A stretch of 37,908 nt of DNA, taken from Pseudomonas sp. PB101. GTDB taxonomy: Bacteria; Pseudomonadota; Gammaproteobacteria; Pseudomonadales; Pseudomonadaceae. The position numbers were made by a program, and so were the translations under genes. Below the pieces are notes generated by a model. The model was not told the origin of the DNA and ran no database searches. It worked only from the letters and a program-made list of their open reading frames with translations. The DNA lies in NCBI RefSeq assembly GCF_009764265.1, contig NZ_RWIR01000019.1, positions 1 to 37,908 of the forward strand. The letters are read 5' to 3'. This document shows positions 8,649-17,954 of the stretch, one piece after another; the stretch's first letter is position 1; each line of letters opens with the position of its first letter.

Positions 8649-8837
8649 CACCGTCCTCACTCTTCATGGCATGAAAGCCCCGCGAGTATCGCCTATCGCC
8701 CGGCAATGCACACGGCCAAAACGACGACAGTGCTCTAACTCAATAGTTCAGGGCGACTTTGTATCGTCATGGACATGACATCACATTGCCACTGCTCTGT
8801 AATAAACGATCGCGATACTGGCGCCTGTTTTTAGAGC

Positions 8838-8854
8838 GCCGGGTTATACCCGGC
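8838..8854. promoter_or_regulatory. Operator-like palindrome upstream of the porin gene
   Basis: GCCGGGT-TAT-ACCCGGC is a perfect 7-bp-arm palindrome with a 3-nt centre, 74 nt before the porin ATG. It contains a -10-like TTATAC. Directly upstream, GGCGC...GCGCC flanks a T-rich stretch. It could be a regulator-binding site or an RNA hairpin in the leader. I cannot assign a regulator. Confidence 0.35.
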
Positions 8855-8928
8855 CACTGTTTTCCGCCCCTTATGGTCGGTTGTGTCCCGGATGGCTCAG
8901 TCATCCCCTCTCATCTTCGGAGATTGAT

Positions 8929-10260
8929 ATGCGTCTTGCTTCCACGAAAACTGCGGCGGCCCTGTGCGGTGGCCTGTTGCTGGCCATGAGTGTTCCGGCC
9001 AGTGCCGCAGTCGACGCCAAACTGCTCGACATGCTCAAGGCTAACGGCTCGATCACCAACGCGCAGTACAGCGAACTGCAAGCCGAGCTGGCCAGGGATC
9101 AGAAAGACCAGCAGATCGCCCGTCAGGCTCAGCAAGAGACCAACGAGCAAATCGCGGCCACCGCGAAGAAAACCGACACACTGAGCGCTTTCGACCAGAA
9201 ACTTGCCTGGGCGGCCAAGACCCAGTTCAAGGGCGACGTGCGCTTCCGCCAGGAAAACGTCCACAACGATGGCGTGCCGAACAACAAGGACCAGGACCGT
9301 CAGCGCATTCGTGCCCGCCTGGGTGCCTACAGCGAAATCAACTCGCAGGTCGACACCGGTATCCGTATCGCCACCGGCAGCAACGACGACGCTCGCTCAA
9401 CCAACCAGGACCTGAACAACTACTTCGACAAGAAGCAGATCTGGCTGGACCAGGGTTACATCGACTATCACCCGGACGCGATCAAGAACCTGCACCTGGT
9501 GGGCGGCAAGATGCCGCAACAATGGGTGAGCATGGGCGACATCATCTGGGATAGCGACATCAACCCGGAAGGTCTGGCGGTCACCTACAAATACCCGCTG
9601 AGCGGCAGCACCGAGCTGTTCGGTAGCGCTGGCCACTACACCCTCAAGGACAACGTCGACGGCGAAGGCGTGCAGTTCAAGCACGACCTGCGTCTGTACG
9701 CCGGCCAGCTGGGTGGTCGCTTCGCCATCACCGACAGCATGAAGTTGACGTTGGGTGGCAGCCTCTACGCCTACGACAACGACGACAGCAGCGCCTGCCC
9801 TACCAGCGGCACCGTCACCGCGCCATGCGCACTGGCCGTCAACGGCAACAGCCCGGGCGAACAGTTCAAGCTGTACGAAGGTTTTGGTCAGCTGGACTTC
9901 AGCAACCTGCCGGTACCGCTGTCGATCTACGGTCAGTATGTCAACAACACCGATGCCAGCAACGACCAGGACACCGGCTGGCTGGCCGGCGTGAAGTCCA
10001 AGCTGTATGGCTTCAACGTCGACTACAACTACCGCGACGTTCAGCGTAACGCGGTGGTGGGTGCCTTCACCGACTCCGACTTCGCCAACGGCTTCACCGG
10101 TTCGCGCGGCAGCAAGCTGAAAGTGAGCTACGACCTGGACAAGAACTTTGCCCTGGGCGCGACCTACTTCATGGCGACCTCGGACCAGACCAACGCCAAC
10201 ATCAACAAGAAAGATTCGGACATCAACACCCTGCAACTGGATGCCGAAGCGAAGTTCTGA
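8929..10260 (+). CDS. Outer-membrane porin (putative porin, Porin_5 type)
   Basis: This protein has 443 residues from the ATG at 8929, which has GGAG 6 nt upstream. A signal peptide (LCGGLLLAMSVPASAA) is followed by a helical coiled-coil-like segment at about residues 28-85 (KLLDMLKANGSITNAQYSEL, Gln-rich), then a long beta-barrel with alternating aromatic strands, ending DAEAKF with the C-terminal Phe expected for BAM recognition. One loop in the barrel has two cysteines (SSACPTSGTVTAPCAL), which may form a disulfide. The substrate is not evident. It is monocistronic, and the coding sequence looks highly expressed (strong bias to C-ending codons). Confidence 0.87.
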   Translation: MRLASTKTAAALCGGLLLAMSVPASAAVDAKLLDMLKANGSITNAQYSELQAELARDQKDQQIARQAQQETNEQIAATAKKTDTLSAFDQKLAWAAKTQFKGDVRFRQENVHNDGVPNNKDQDRQRIRARLGAYSEINSQVDTGIRIATGSNDDARSTNQDLNNYFDKKQIWLDQGYIDYHPDAIKNLHLVGGKMPQQWVSMGDIIWDSDINPEGLAVTYKYPLSGSTELFGSAGHYTLKDNVDGEGVQFKHDLRLYAGQLGGRFAITDSMKLTLGGSLYAYDNDDSSACPTSGTVTAPCALAVNGNSPGEQFKLYEGFGQLDFSNLPVPLSIYGQYVNNTDASNDQDTGWLAGVKSKLYGFNVDYNYRDVQRNAVVGAFTDSDFANGFTGSRGSKLKVSYDLDKNFALGATYFMATSDQTNANINKKDSDINTLQLDAEAKF

Positions 10261-10313
10261 TTTACCCGCAGCACCGCTACATGACCCGGTCAAGGAAGCC
10301 CGGGTTACCCCCA

Positions 10314-10376
10314 CAGCCTGACGCTGGTCTATCGGTCCCCATCATCCTCCGATAGGTCAACGCCGGGCTGTTTCTA
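10314..10376 (+). terminator. Probable terminator after the porin gene
   Basis: The outer stem CAGCC/GGCTG and inner stem CTATCGG (10329-10335)/CCGATAG (10349-10355) fold together and are followed by TTTCT. It lies 54 nt after the porin stop. The stem is imperfect and the T tract short. Confidence 0.45.
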
Positions 10377-10389
10377 TTGGCGCCAACCT

Positions 10390-10495
10390 ACCTGTAGGAG
10401 CGAGCATGCTCGCGATGAACCTGAGATCGCCGCTGGGTGTCAGGCATCCAGCGTCATCGTTGACGACCATCGCGAGCATGCTCGCTCCTACAGGT
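10390..10495. repeat. REPIN (GAGCATGCTC subtype)
   Basis: ACCTGTAGGAGCGAGCATGC begins the left REP and its reverse complement ends the right one. The inner core GCGAGCATGCTCGC is itself palindromic. The spacer is about 50 nt. It lies between the ends of the convergent porin and KAS III genes. Confidence 0.9.
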
Positions 10496-10511
10496 AATTC
10501 AGCGCTGCCGG

Positions 10512-10538
10512 GATGCGGGGCAGTCCGCGCTCCTACAG
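10512..10538. repeat. Degenerate single REP overlapping the KAS III stop codon
   Basis: GATGCGGGGCAGTCCGCGCT followed by CCTACAG keeps the REP ends but has a mutated core. The TAG stop of the minus-strand gene is the TAG inside its TGTAGGAGC-like end. Confidence 0.65.
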
Positions 10539-11654
10539 CTTGCGCAGCAACACGCTACCAATCGAATAACCGGCACCGAACGAGCTGAGCACGGCCAGCG
10601 AACCGGCGGCCAGATCGTCCTGGTTCTTGTGGAACGCAATCACCGAACCGGCGGAACTGGTGTTGGCGTAGGTGTCGAGAATCACCGGGGCTTCCTGTTC
10701 GGTGGCGTCGCGGCCGAGCAGTTTCTTGACGATCAGGTGGTTCATGCTGAGGTTGGCCTGGTGCAGCCAGAAGCGCTTCACGTCGCTGACGTTGAGCTGG
10801 TTTTCCTGCAGGTGCTCGGCGATCAGCTCGGCCACCATCGGGCAGACTTCCTTGAACACCTTGCGGCCTTCCTGCACGAACAGTTTGTCCTTGGCGCCGA
10901 TGCCCTCTTCCGCCCCGCGGTTGAGGAAGCCGAAGTTGTTGCGGATGTTGTTGGAGAACTTGGTCAGCAGCTTGGTGCTGACGATGTCGAACTGGTATTT
11001 GGACGTCGCCAGGTCGGCACGTTCGATGATCACCGCGGTAGCGGCATCGCCGAAGATGAAGTGGCTGTCACGGTCGCGGAAGTTCAGGTGGCCGGTGCAG
11101 ACTTCCGGGTTGACCATCAGGATCGCCCGGGCCTGCCCCAGCTTCACGCTGTTGGCGGCGGTCTGGATACCAAAGGTCGCCGAGGAGCACGCCACGTTCA
11201 TGTCGAAACCGAAACCCTGGATACCCAGCGCCTCTTGCACTTCGATGGCAATGGCCGGGTAGGCGCGTTGCAGGTTGGAGCAGGCGACGATCACGCCGTC
11301 GATGTCAGCGGCGGTCTTGCCGGCGCGCTGCAGGGCTTGTTCGGCCGCGCCGATGGCCATCTGGCAAAGCACCGACCACTCGTCGTTGGAGCGCTCCGGC
11401 AGGCGTGGGGCCATGCGTTGCGGATCGAGGATGCCTTCCTTGTCCATGACAAAACGGCTCTTGATGCCGGAAGCTTTTTCGATGAAGGCGGCGCTGGATT
11501 CGGTCAAGGCCTGCACTTCACCGCGCGCGATGGCGTCGGCGTTGTCGGCGTTGAATTGCGCGACGTAAGCATTGAAAGACTGGACCAGCTCTTCGTTGGA
11601 AATGCTGTTGGCCGGGGTATACAGGCCGGTGCCACTGATGACGACGTTATGCAT
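10533..11654 (-). CDS. Beta-ketoacyl-ACP synthase III-like condensing enzyme
   Basis: This 373-residue thiolase-fold enzyme has the KAS III catalytic triad Cys156 (NVACSSATFG), His298 (FWLHQAN) and Asn331 (TYANTSSAGS). It is longer than FabH (about 317), with extra residues near 30-60 and 215-260. By length and motifs it resembles the second KAS III of Pseudomonas (P. aeruginosa PA3286 type), reported to condense octanoyl-CoA from beta-oxidation with malonyl-ACP and feed it into fatty-acid synthesis. That function is inferred here. The start MHNVVISGTG is chosen on homology; an in-frame extension of 18 residues upstream looks non-coding. It stands alone, and its stop codon falls in a REP. Confidence 0.88.
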   Translation of the reverse strand: MHNVVISGTGLYTPANSISNEELVQSFNAYVAQFNADNADAIARGEVQALTESSAAFIEKASGIKSRFVMDKEGILDPQRMAPRLPERSNDEWSVLCQMAIGAAEQALQRAGKTAADIDGVIVACSNLQRAYPAIAIEVQEALGIQGFGFDMNVACSSATFGIQTAANSVKLGQARAILMVNPEVCTGHLNFRDRDSHFIFGDAATAVIIERADLATSKYQFDIVSTKLLTKFSNNIRNNFGFLNRGAEEGIGAKDKLFVQEGRKVFKEVCPMVAELIAEHLQENQLNVSDVKRFWLHQANLSMNHLIVKKLLGRDATEQEAPVILDTYANTSSAGSVIAFHKNQDDLAAGSLAVLSSFGAGYSIGSVLLRKL

Positions 11655-11897
11655 GGTCGTGTCTCTAATCTGTTCAGGCAGAAAGTGCTGGCACCGTCGT
11701 ACCAACACACAAAGGGTCTATTCCCGTCCGAGGGACGCAAACCTGGCATCGCTTTATTCCGACCTGCCCGCGACATGAAGGCTCAAAACCGCGGGGCCGG
11801 CGTTTATAGGCGCGAAGTTTGCCATAAAGCGTGGGTTTTGGCCCCTTTTTGCGAGATGACTCGACCTGAAGCGGCGTTTCGGAATGGAGATGGCCAA
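11655..11897. other. Intergenic region upstream of the KAS III gene
   Basis: This is the gap between the KAS III start and the REPIN at 11898. It is on average less GC-rich than the genes and should hold the KAS III promoter on the minus strand. A TATAAA-like -10 can be read at 11813-11818 (complement), but I see no convincing -35. I see no gene or RNA. Confidence 0.4.
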
Positions 11898-11967
11898 CCT
11901 GTAGGAGCCGGCTTGCTGGCGATAGCGCCTTGAAGAACGCCATCGCCAGCAAGCCGGCTCCTACAGG
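11898..11967. repeat. REPIN (short spacer)
   Basis: CCTGTAGGAGCCGGCTTGCT begins the left REP, and its reverse complement closes the element at AGCAAGCCGGCTCCTACAGG. The spacer is only about 19 nt. It ends 8 nt from the stop codon of hrpA (minus strand). Confidence 0.9.
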
Positions 11968-11975
11968 GGGCTCGG

Positions 11976-14900
11976 TCAGGGCTCTACCTGACTCCACTGC
12001 TTGTTCAGGCGCTTGTCGGAGATCGGCACCTTGGTCCCCAGTTGCTGCGCAAACAGCGACACCCGGTATTCCTCCAGCCACCAGCGATACAACTCCAGCT
12101 GCGGATCGCGCTTGCCTTCCTGGGCGTGTTTGTTGGCGCGGGTCTGGTATTGCGTCCACAGGCCGCTCAACTCGCCACTCCAGACCCGGTCGCGCTGCAC
12201 CTGGGCGCCGATTTTTTCGAAGCGCTGCTCGATGGCCTTGAGGTAACGCGGCAACTCCTTGAGCCACTGCATCGGCGTTTCCCGGACAAACCCCGGATAC
12301 ACCAGGTGGCTGAGCTGCTGCTTGATGTCGTTCAAGGCCACGGCTTGCGCCAGGTCGATCTTGCCCTTGAAGCGCTTTTGCAGGCCGTGCCAAAGCTTGA
12401 GGATTTCCAGGGTCAGCTTCGCCACGCGCTCGGCGTGCTCGGTCCAGGCGCCACGTTTGCGCTCGGCCAGCGACGCCAGACCGGCGCCATCACGGGGCAA
12501 CGGGTCTTCGCCTTCGAGAATGCAGCTGTCGAGGCTGGCCAGCAGAATATCTTCCACCAGCGCATCGACACGCCCCATGTCGCGGTACAGCAGGCCCAGT
12601 TCGGTCAGGCCCGGCAACTTGCCACGGAGGAACTTGGCAGGTTCGGCCAGTTGCTGCATCAGCAAGCGTTGCAAGGCACGGCGATGCTGGAACTCGGCCT
12701 CGGCCGGGGTCGAGAAACGCCCTTCCTTGACCGTGCCTGCCTCTTCAACCAGCGCCGGATAGACCGTCATCGACAGCCCGGCGATCTTCTGTTGGGTTTT
12801 TTCGGCCACCGCGGCGAACACTTTCGGCTCTACCGGCTGCTGGCTCTTCGCGGTTTGCGGCACCGCCAACGCGGCCTGGCTGGCCTCGGCGAAACGCGCA
12901 GTCAGCTCGGCCAGATCGCGACCTTCGCCGAGGAACTTGCCCTGGGCGTCGACGATTTCCAGGTTCATCCGCAGATGGCTTTCGACCTGTTGCGCGGCCT
13001 CGGCCCAGGCTTCGTCGCTGACCCGTGCACCGGTCATGCGCAGCAACTCTCGGCCCAGCGCCTGGGGCAGCGAGCCTTCGGCAAAGGTCATGCGCTGCAA
13101 GGCCGCCTTGACGAAGTCCGGCACCGGCACGAAGTTCTTGCGCAGGGCCTTGGGCAGGTTGCGCACAAGGGCAATGCACTTGGCTTCAATGACGCCCGGC
13201 ACCAGCCATTCCAGGCGTTCCGGCGGCAACATCGGCAACAGCGGTGCCGGCACGCGCAGGGTCACGCCATCCCGAGGATGGTTGGGTTCGAAGTGGTAGC
13301 TGAGCGCCAACTCCAGATCGCCGATGTGCAGCGTGTCCGGGTAGTGCTGGGCGGTGACTTCGCTGGCCTCGCGGGCCAGCACGTCTTCTTCGCGCATGAT
13401 CAGCAGCTGCGGGTCTTTCTGGCTGTTGATCCGGTACCAGCTGTCGAAGGTCGCGGTCTGATGGATCTCCGCCGGCAGCCGTGCGTCGTAGAAGGCGTAC
13501 AGGGTTTCTTCGTCGGCGAGGATGTCGCGACGGCGGGCCTTGGCTTCCAGTTCGTCGAGCTGTTCCAGCAATTGCTTGTTGGCCGTCAGGCACTTGGCCT
13601 TGGACTGAATCTCGCCGCGCACCAACGCTTCGCGGATGAACAGTTCGCGGGACACCACCGGGTCCACCGGGCCGTAATGCACCGGCCGACGCCCGACCAC
13701 GATCAGCCCGAACAGGGTGATCTGCTCGAACGCAACCACCTGGCCGCGCTTCTTCTCCCAGTGCGGTTCGAAGTGGTTTTTCTTGATCAGGTGCCCGGCC
13801 AGCGGCTCGATCCAGTCGGCATCAATCTTCGCCACCATGCGCGCGTAGAGCTTGGTGGTTTCCACCAATTCGGCCGTCATCAGCCACTGCGGGCGCTTCT
13901 TGCCGATGCCCGACGACGGGTGAATCCAGAAACGCCGCTGACGCGCGCCGAGGTAATCGCCCTCTTCGGTCTTCTGCCCGATCTGGCTGAGCAGGCCAAC
14001 CAGCACGGCTTTGTGCAGTTTCGGATAGTCCGCCGGCTCTTTATTGAGGCTCAACTGCATGTCGCGGCAGATCAGGCTCAACTGGCGATGGGAGTCACGC
14101 CACTCGCGCAGGCGCAGGTAATTCAGGAAGTTCTTGCGGCACCAGTTGCGCAGCGGGCTGGCGGTCAGCGCCTGGCGCTGCTCTTCGAAACCACGCCACA
14201 GATTGACCAGTCCGGCGAAGTCCGAGTCGACATCTTTCCACTGAGCGTGGGCCTGATCCGCCGCTTGTTGGCGTTCCGGCGGACGCTCGCGCGGGTCCTG
14301 GATCGACATGGCGCTGGCGACGATCAGCACTTCCTGCAAGCTGCCGAGTTTCGCCGCTTCCAGCAACATGCGGCCCATGCGCGGGTCCACCGGCAGGCGC
14401 GCCAGTTGGCGACCGAGCGGGGTCAGTTGACTGTTGCGATCCACCGCCGAGAGTTCTTGCAGCAGGTTGTAGCCATCGCTGATGGCCTTGCCATCCGGCG
14501 GCTCGATAAACGGGAATGCCGTGACCTCGCCAAGGCGCAGATGCAGCATCTGCAAGATGACCGCGGCAAGGTTGGTACGCAGGATTTCCGGATCGGTAAA
14601 TTCCGGGCGCCCGAGGAAGTCTTCTTCGCTGTAGAGGCGGATGCAGATACCCGGCTCGACCCGCCCGCAGCGGCCTTTACGCTGGTTGGCGCTGGCCTGG
14701 GAAACCGCTTCGATCGGCAGGCGCTGGACCTTGGCCCGGTAGCTGTAGCGGCTGATGCGCGCGGTGCCGCTGTCGATCACGTAGCGGATGCCCGGCACGG
14801 TCAGCGAGGTTTCCGCGACGTTGGTCGCCAGCACCACCCGACGACCCGGGTGCGACTGGAAAATCCGCTGCTGCTCGGCTGGTGACAGTCGCGCGTACAG

Positions 14901-15887
14901 CGGCAGGATTTCGGTGTGCTTGAGCTGGGCCTTGCGCAGCATGTCGGCGGCGTCGCGAATCTCGCGCTCACCGGGCAGGAACACCAGCACGTCACCCGGA
15001 CTGCGGCGCTCGCTGCGCTCATAGGCGGCGATTTCGTCGAGGGTGGCGAGGATCGCCTGATCCACCGTCAGGTCGTCCTCGACGCGGTTGCCCTCTTCGT
15101 CCTGCTCAAGCGTCAGCGGGCGATACCAGGTGTCCACCGGGAACGTGCGCCCGGAGACTTCGACAATCGGTGCATCGTCGAAATGCCTGGAGAAGCGCTC
15201 AAGGTCGATGGTCGCCGAAGTGATGATGACTTTCAGGTCCGGGCGACGCGGCAGCAGGGTTTTCAGGTAACCGAGCAAAAAGTCGATGTTGAGGCTGCGT
15301 TCGTGGGCTTCGTCGACGATGATCGTGTCGTAGCGTTCCAGATAGCGGTCGTTCTGGGTTTCCGCCAGCAGGATGCCGTCGGTCATCAGTTTGATCAGGG
15401 TGTTGGAATCGCTCTGATCCTCGAACCGCACCTGATAACCGACCAGCGCGCCCAGCGGCGTGCCGAGTTCTTCGGCGACCCGGCTGGCGACGCTGCGCGC
15501 AGCGATCCGGCGCGGCTGGGTGTGGCCGATCAGGCCATGCTGGCCGCGCCCGATTTCCAGGCAGATCTTCGGCAACTGGGTGGTTTTACCCGAGCCGGTC
15601 TCACCGGCGATGATCAGCACCTGATGCTTTTCCAGCGCCTTCTTGATTTCGTCGCGCTTGGCCGCGATCGGCAAACTGTCGTCGTAACGAATCACCGGCA
15701 GGCTGGCGCGGCGCGCCAGCACCTGCTCACAGGACGCCTGCATGCGCGCCACCCACTGGGCCAGCTTGGCCTCGTCGGGTTTCTTGCGCAGCTCAAGCAA
15801 CTGCCGCCGCAGCCGGTGGCGGTCGGCGAGCATGGCGTGATCGAGGTTTTTCAGCAGTTTGTCGATGGAGGGCGATTCGTCGGTCAT
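11976..15887 (-). CDS. hrpA: ATP-dependent RNA helicase HrpA
   Basis: This 1303-residue protein matches E. coli HrpA (1300). It is a DEAH-box helicase with Walker A GETGSGKT at 95-102, DEAH at 192-195, the SAT motif in TSATID, and motif VI in QRKGRCGRVEPG, followed by the winged-helix, ratchet and OB-fold region and the long HrpA-specific C-terminal extension. Known HrpA proteins act on mRNA and help rescue stalled or collided ribosomes. It lies downstream of aceK on the same strand with a REPIN between. No strong SD is visible before the chosen ATG. A 947-codon open frame on the opposite strand is a GC-bias shadow. Confidence 0.96.
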   Translation of the reverse strand: MTDESPSIDKLLKNLDHAMLADRHRLRRQLLELRKKPDEAKLAQWVARMQASCEQVLARRASLPVIRYDDSLPIAAKRDEIKKALEKHQVLIIAGETGSGKTTQLPKICLEIGRGQHGLIGHTQPRRIAARSVASRVAEELGTPLGALVGYQVRFEDQSDSNTLIKLMTDGILLAETQNDRYLERYDTIIVDEAHERSLNIDFLLGYLKTLLPRRPDLKVIITSATIDLERFSRHFDDAPIVEVSGRTFPVDTWYRPLTLEQDEEGNRVEDDLTVDQAILATLDEIAAYERSERRSPGDVLVFLPGEREIRDAADMLRKAQLKHTEILPLYARLSPAEQQRIFQSHPGRRVVLATNVAETSLTVPGIRYVIDSGTARISRYSYRAKVQRLPIEAVSQASANQRKGRCGRVEPGICIRLYSEEDFLGRPEFTDPEILRTNLAAVILQMLHLRLGEVTAFPFIEPPDGKAISDGYNLLQELSAVDRNSQLTPLGRQLARLPVDPRMGRMLLEAAKLGSLQEVLIVASAMSIQDPRERPPERQQAADQAHAQWKDVDSDFAGLVNLWRGFEEQRQALTASPLRNWCRKNFLNYLRLREWRDSHRQLSLICRDMQLSLNKEPADYPKLHKAVLVGLLSQIGQKTEEGDYLGARQRRFWIHPSSGIGKKRPQWLMTAELVETTKLYARMVAKIDADWIEPLAGHLIKKNHFEPHWEKKRGQVVAFEQITLFGLIVVGRRPVHYGPVDPVVSRELFIREALVRGEIQSKAKCLTANKQLLEQLDELEAKARRRDILADEETLYAFYDARLPAEIHQTATFDSWYRINSQKDPQLLIMREEDVLAREASEVTAQHYPDTLHIGDLELALSYHFEPNHPRDGVTLRVPAPLLPMLPPERLEWLVPGVIEAKCIALVRNLPKALRKNFVPVPDFVKAALQRMTFAEGSLPQALGRELLRMTGARVSDEAWAEAAQQVESHLRMNLEIVDAQGKFLGEGRDLAELTARFAEASQAALAVPQTAKSQQPVEPKVFAAVAEKTQQKIAGLSMTVYPALVEEAGTVKEGRFSTPAEAEFQHRRALQRLLMQQLAEPAKFLRGKLPGLTELGLLYRDMGRVDALVEDILLASLDSCILEGEDPLPRDGAGLASLAERKRGAWTEHAERVAKLTLEILKLWHGLQKRFKGKIDLAQAVALNDIKQQLSHLVYPGFVRETPMQWLKELPRYLKAIEQRFEKIGAQVQRDRVWSGELSGLWTQYQTRANKHAQEGKRDPQLELYRWWLEEYRVSLFAQQLGTKVPISDKRLNKQWSQVEP

Positions 15888-15956
15888 CGGGTACGCAATT
15901 CAGTCGTCTAGTGGCGCAGGGTGCGGATTGTCGCAGATTTGAAGGTTGAGCGAGAT

Positions 15957-16063
15957 CCCTTGTAGGAGCGAGCTTGCTCGCGATGAACTCAAGAACGCCA
16001 CGGGGTGTCAGGTTTCCCGCGTCACCGTTAACGACCATCGCGAGCAAGCTCGCTCCTACAGGG
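15957..16063. repeat. REPIN between aceK and hrpA
   Basis: CCCTGTAGGAGCGAGCTTGC opens the element and GCAAGCTCGCTCCTACAGGG closes it, with about 45 nt of spacer. It lies 13 nt after the aceK stop on the minus strand and 70 nt before the hrpA start, so it sits inside any aceK-hrpA transcript. Confidence 0.9.
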
Positions 16064-16076
16064 ATTCGTACCGGTG

Positions 16077-17795
16077 CTACTCGCTATCGAGACCCTTGCG
16101 CCGATACGGGAATACATCGATCACTTTGCCGCCCCGAATCGCTTCCTGCAGGCTCTTCCAGTAATCGGCGTTATACAACTCGCCATGCAACTGATCGAAC
16201 AACTTGCGTTGCCCGAAATCGGCAAACAGGAATGGCGGAAACTCCTCCGGGAACACGTCCAGCGGTCCGATCGAATACCACGGCTCGGAAGCCATTTCGT
16301 CTTCCGGGGTGCGCGGTTGCGGGATATGGCGGAAGTTGGCCTCGGTGAGGAAGCAGATCTCGTCGTAATCGTAGAACACCACCCGGCCATGACGGGTGAC
16401 GCCGAAGTTCTTCAGCAGCATGTCACCGGGAAAGATGTTGGCCGCCGCCAGTTGCTTGATCGCCAGCCCGTAGTCTTCCAGGGCTTCGCGCACCTGAGCC
16501 TCGTTGGCGTTTTCCAGGTACAGGTTCAACGGCGTCATGCGGCGCTCGGTCCAGCAGTGACGGATCAGCACCGTATCGCCTTCCACCGACACCGTGGACG
16601 GCGCAACTTCCAGCAGTTCCTCCAGGCACGCCGGATCGAACTTGCTCAGCGGGAAACGAAAGTCGGCGAATTCCTGGGTATCGGCCATGCGCCCTACCCG
16701 GTCGACACTCTTCACCAGACGGTACTTCTCGATCACCGTGGCGCGGTCGACGTTTTTCGATGGCGAGAAACGGTCCTTGATGATTTTGAACACGGTGTTG
16801 AAACCCGGCAGGGTGAACACGCTCATGACCATGCCGCGCACACCGGGGGCCATGATGAACTGGTCGTCGGTGTTGGCCAGGTGGTTGATCAGCGCCCGGT
16901 AGAACTCGGACTTGCCGTGCTTGTAGAAGCCGATAGAGGTGTACAGCTCGGCAATGTGCTTGCCCGGCAGGATACGCCGCAGGAAGCCGATGAACTCTGC
17001 CGGCACCGGCACATCCACCATGAAATACGAGCGGGTGAAGGAAAAAATGATCGACACGTCCGCCTCGTCGGTGATCAGCGCATCGATCTGGATCCCGCGA
17101 CCTTCCAGGTGCAGCAATGGAATCGCCAGCGGCCACTGCTCGTCGGCGGTATAGATGCGCCCGACCAGGTACGCGCCTTTATTGCGGTACAGCACCGAGG
17201 AAAACAACTCGACGCTGAGCTCCGGGTCCTTGCACACCCAGTCCGGCAGGTTCTCGCGCAGTTGCGCTTCGAGGCGCTTGAGGTCGCCGGGCAGGTCGGC
17301 GTAGTCCTCGCTGAAGCGGTAGTCGGCGAAAATGCTGGCGAGCATCACCGACAATTGGCCGTGCGGCTTGTAGGTGCGGGTTTGCGCGGCCCGGGCCCGA
17401 CGCAGGCTCGGCCGGGTGGTGTGAATGAACATGCAGCCGTCGCTGATCAGGTCATGGCTGAACAGCCCACAGAAGATCGAGTTGTACCAGGTCTCGGACA
17501 GCTCATCGTCAAAACGCAGGTCGATCAGGCTGATGTAGGCGCTTTTGACCAGCGGCCAGCAGCTGACGTCCAGCGTGTCGGCATCAAACGCGGTGCGCAG
17601 TCGGTCCACCGTTTCACCGACCTTGTCTTCGTACAGATTGATCCGCGCCGCCGACGCCGATTGCGTCTCCTGCCACCTGGCTTGCTCGAAGCGGGCCCGG
17701 GCGCCGTCGGTGATCTGCCGGAAATGCTCGCGGTAATCGTCAAAGCCATCGAGGATCAAGCGGGCGATGTCGGCGGCTGGCCATTGCTGCGGCAT
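16077..17795 (-). CDS. aceK: Isocitrate dehydrogenase kinase/phosphatase
   Basis: This 572-residue protein is close to E. coli AceK (578). It reversibly phosphorylates isocitrate dehydrogenase and so switches carbon between the TCA cycle and the glyoxylate shunt. The AceK blocks [18 protein letters not shown], the kinase-type Asp region [20 protein letters not shown] and the following [15 protein letters not shown] are intact. The ATG at 17793-17795 has AGAGG 8 nt upstream; the open frame before it has no AceK-like residues. The glyoxylate-shunt genes are not adjacent, as is usual in Pseudomonas. Confidence 0.96.
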   Translation of the reverse strand: MPQQWPAADIARLILDGFDDYREHFRQITDGARARFEQARWQETQSASAARINLYEDKVGETVDRLRTAFDADTLDVSCWPLVKSAYISLIDLRFDDELSETWYNSIFCGLFSHDLISDGCMFIHTTRPSLRRARAAQTRTYKPHGQLSVMLASIFADYRFSEDYADLPGDLKRLEAQLRENLPDWVCKDPELSVELFSSVLYRNKGAYLVGRIYTADEQWPLAIPLLHLEGRGIQIDALITDEADVSIIFSFTRSYFMVDVPVPAEFIGFLRRILPGKHIAELYTSIGFYKHGKSEFYRALINHLANTDDQFIMAPGVRGMVMSVFTLPGFNTVFKIIKDRFSPSKNVDRATVIEKYRLVKSVDRVGRMADTQEFADFRFPLSKFDPACLEELLEVAPSTVSVEGDTVLIRHCWTERRMTPLNLYLENANEAQVREALEDYGLAIKQLAAANIFPGDMLLKNFGVTRHGRVVFYDYDEICFLTEANFRHIPQPRTPEDEMASEPWYSIGPLDVFPEEFPPFLFADFGQRKLFDQLHGELYNADYWKSLQEAIRGGKVIDVFPYRRKGLDSE

Positions 17796-17954
17796 GGTGA
17801 GACCTCTGCGGGAATTCGGGAGCCCTGAGCTTAGCCAGTGAAGCGGGTGCAGGAGAAGCGTAATTTTGCGGGCGAATTGAATGCCCGGTTTTCGGTTGCC
17901 ATCGGTCACACACTCAGCAACACTTTCGCCCCTCCATCAAGGAAGGACCGCGCT

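Noticed and set aside
12042..14885. A 947-codon open frame on the plus strand opposite hrpA
   Set aside because: It is antisense to an unmistakable helicase, has low-complexity His/Gln/Arg-rich composition with no domain, and arises from GC codon bias. The same holds for long frames opposite the ABC exporter (5228-6676) and aceK (16074-17828).
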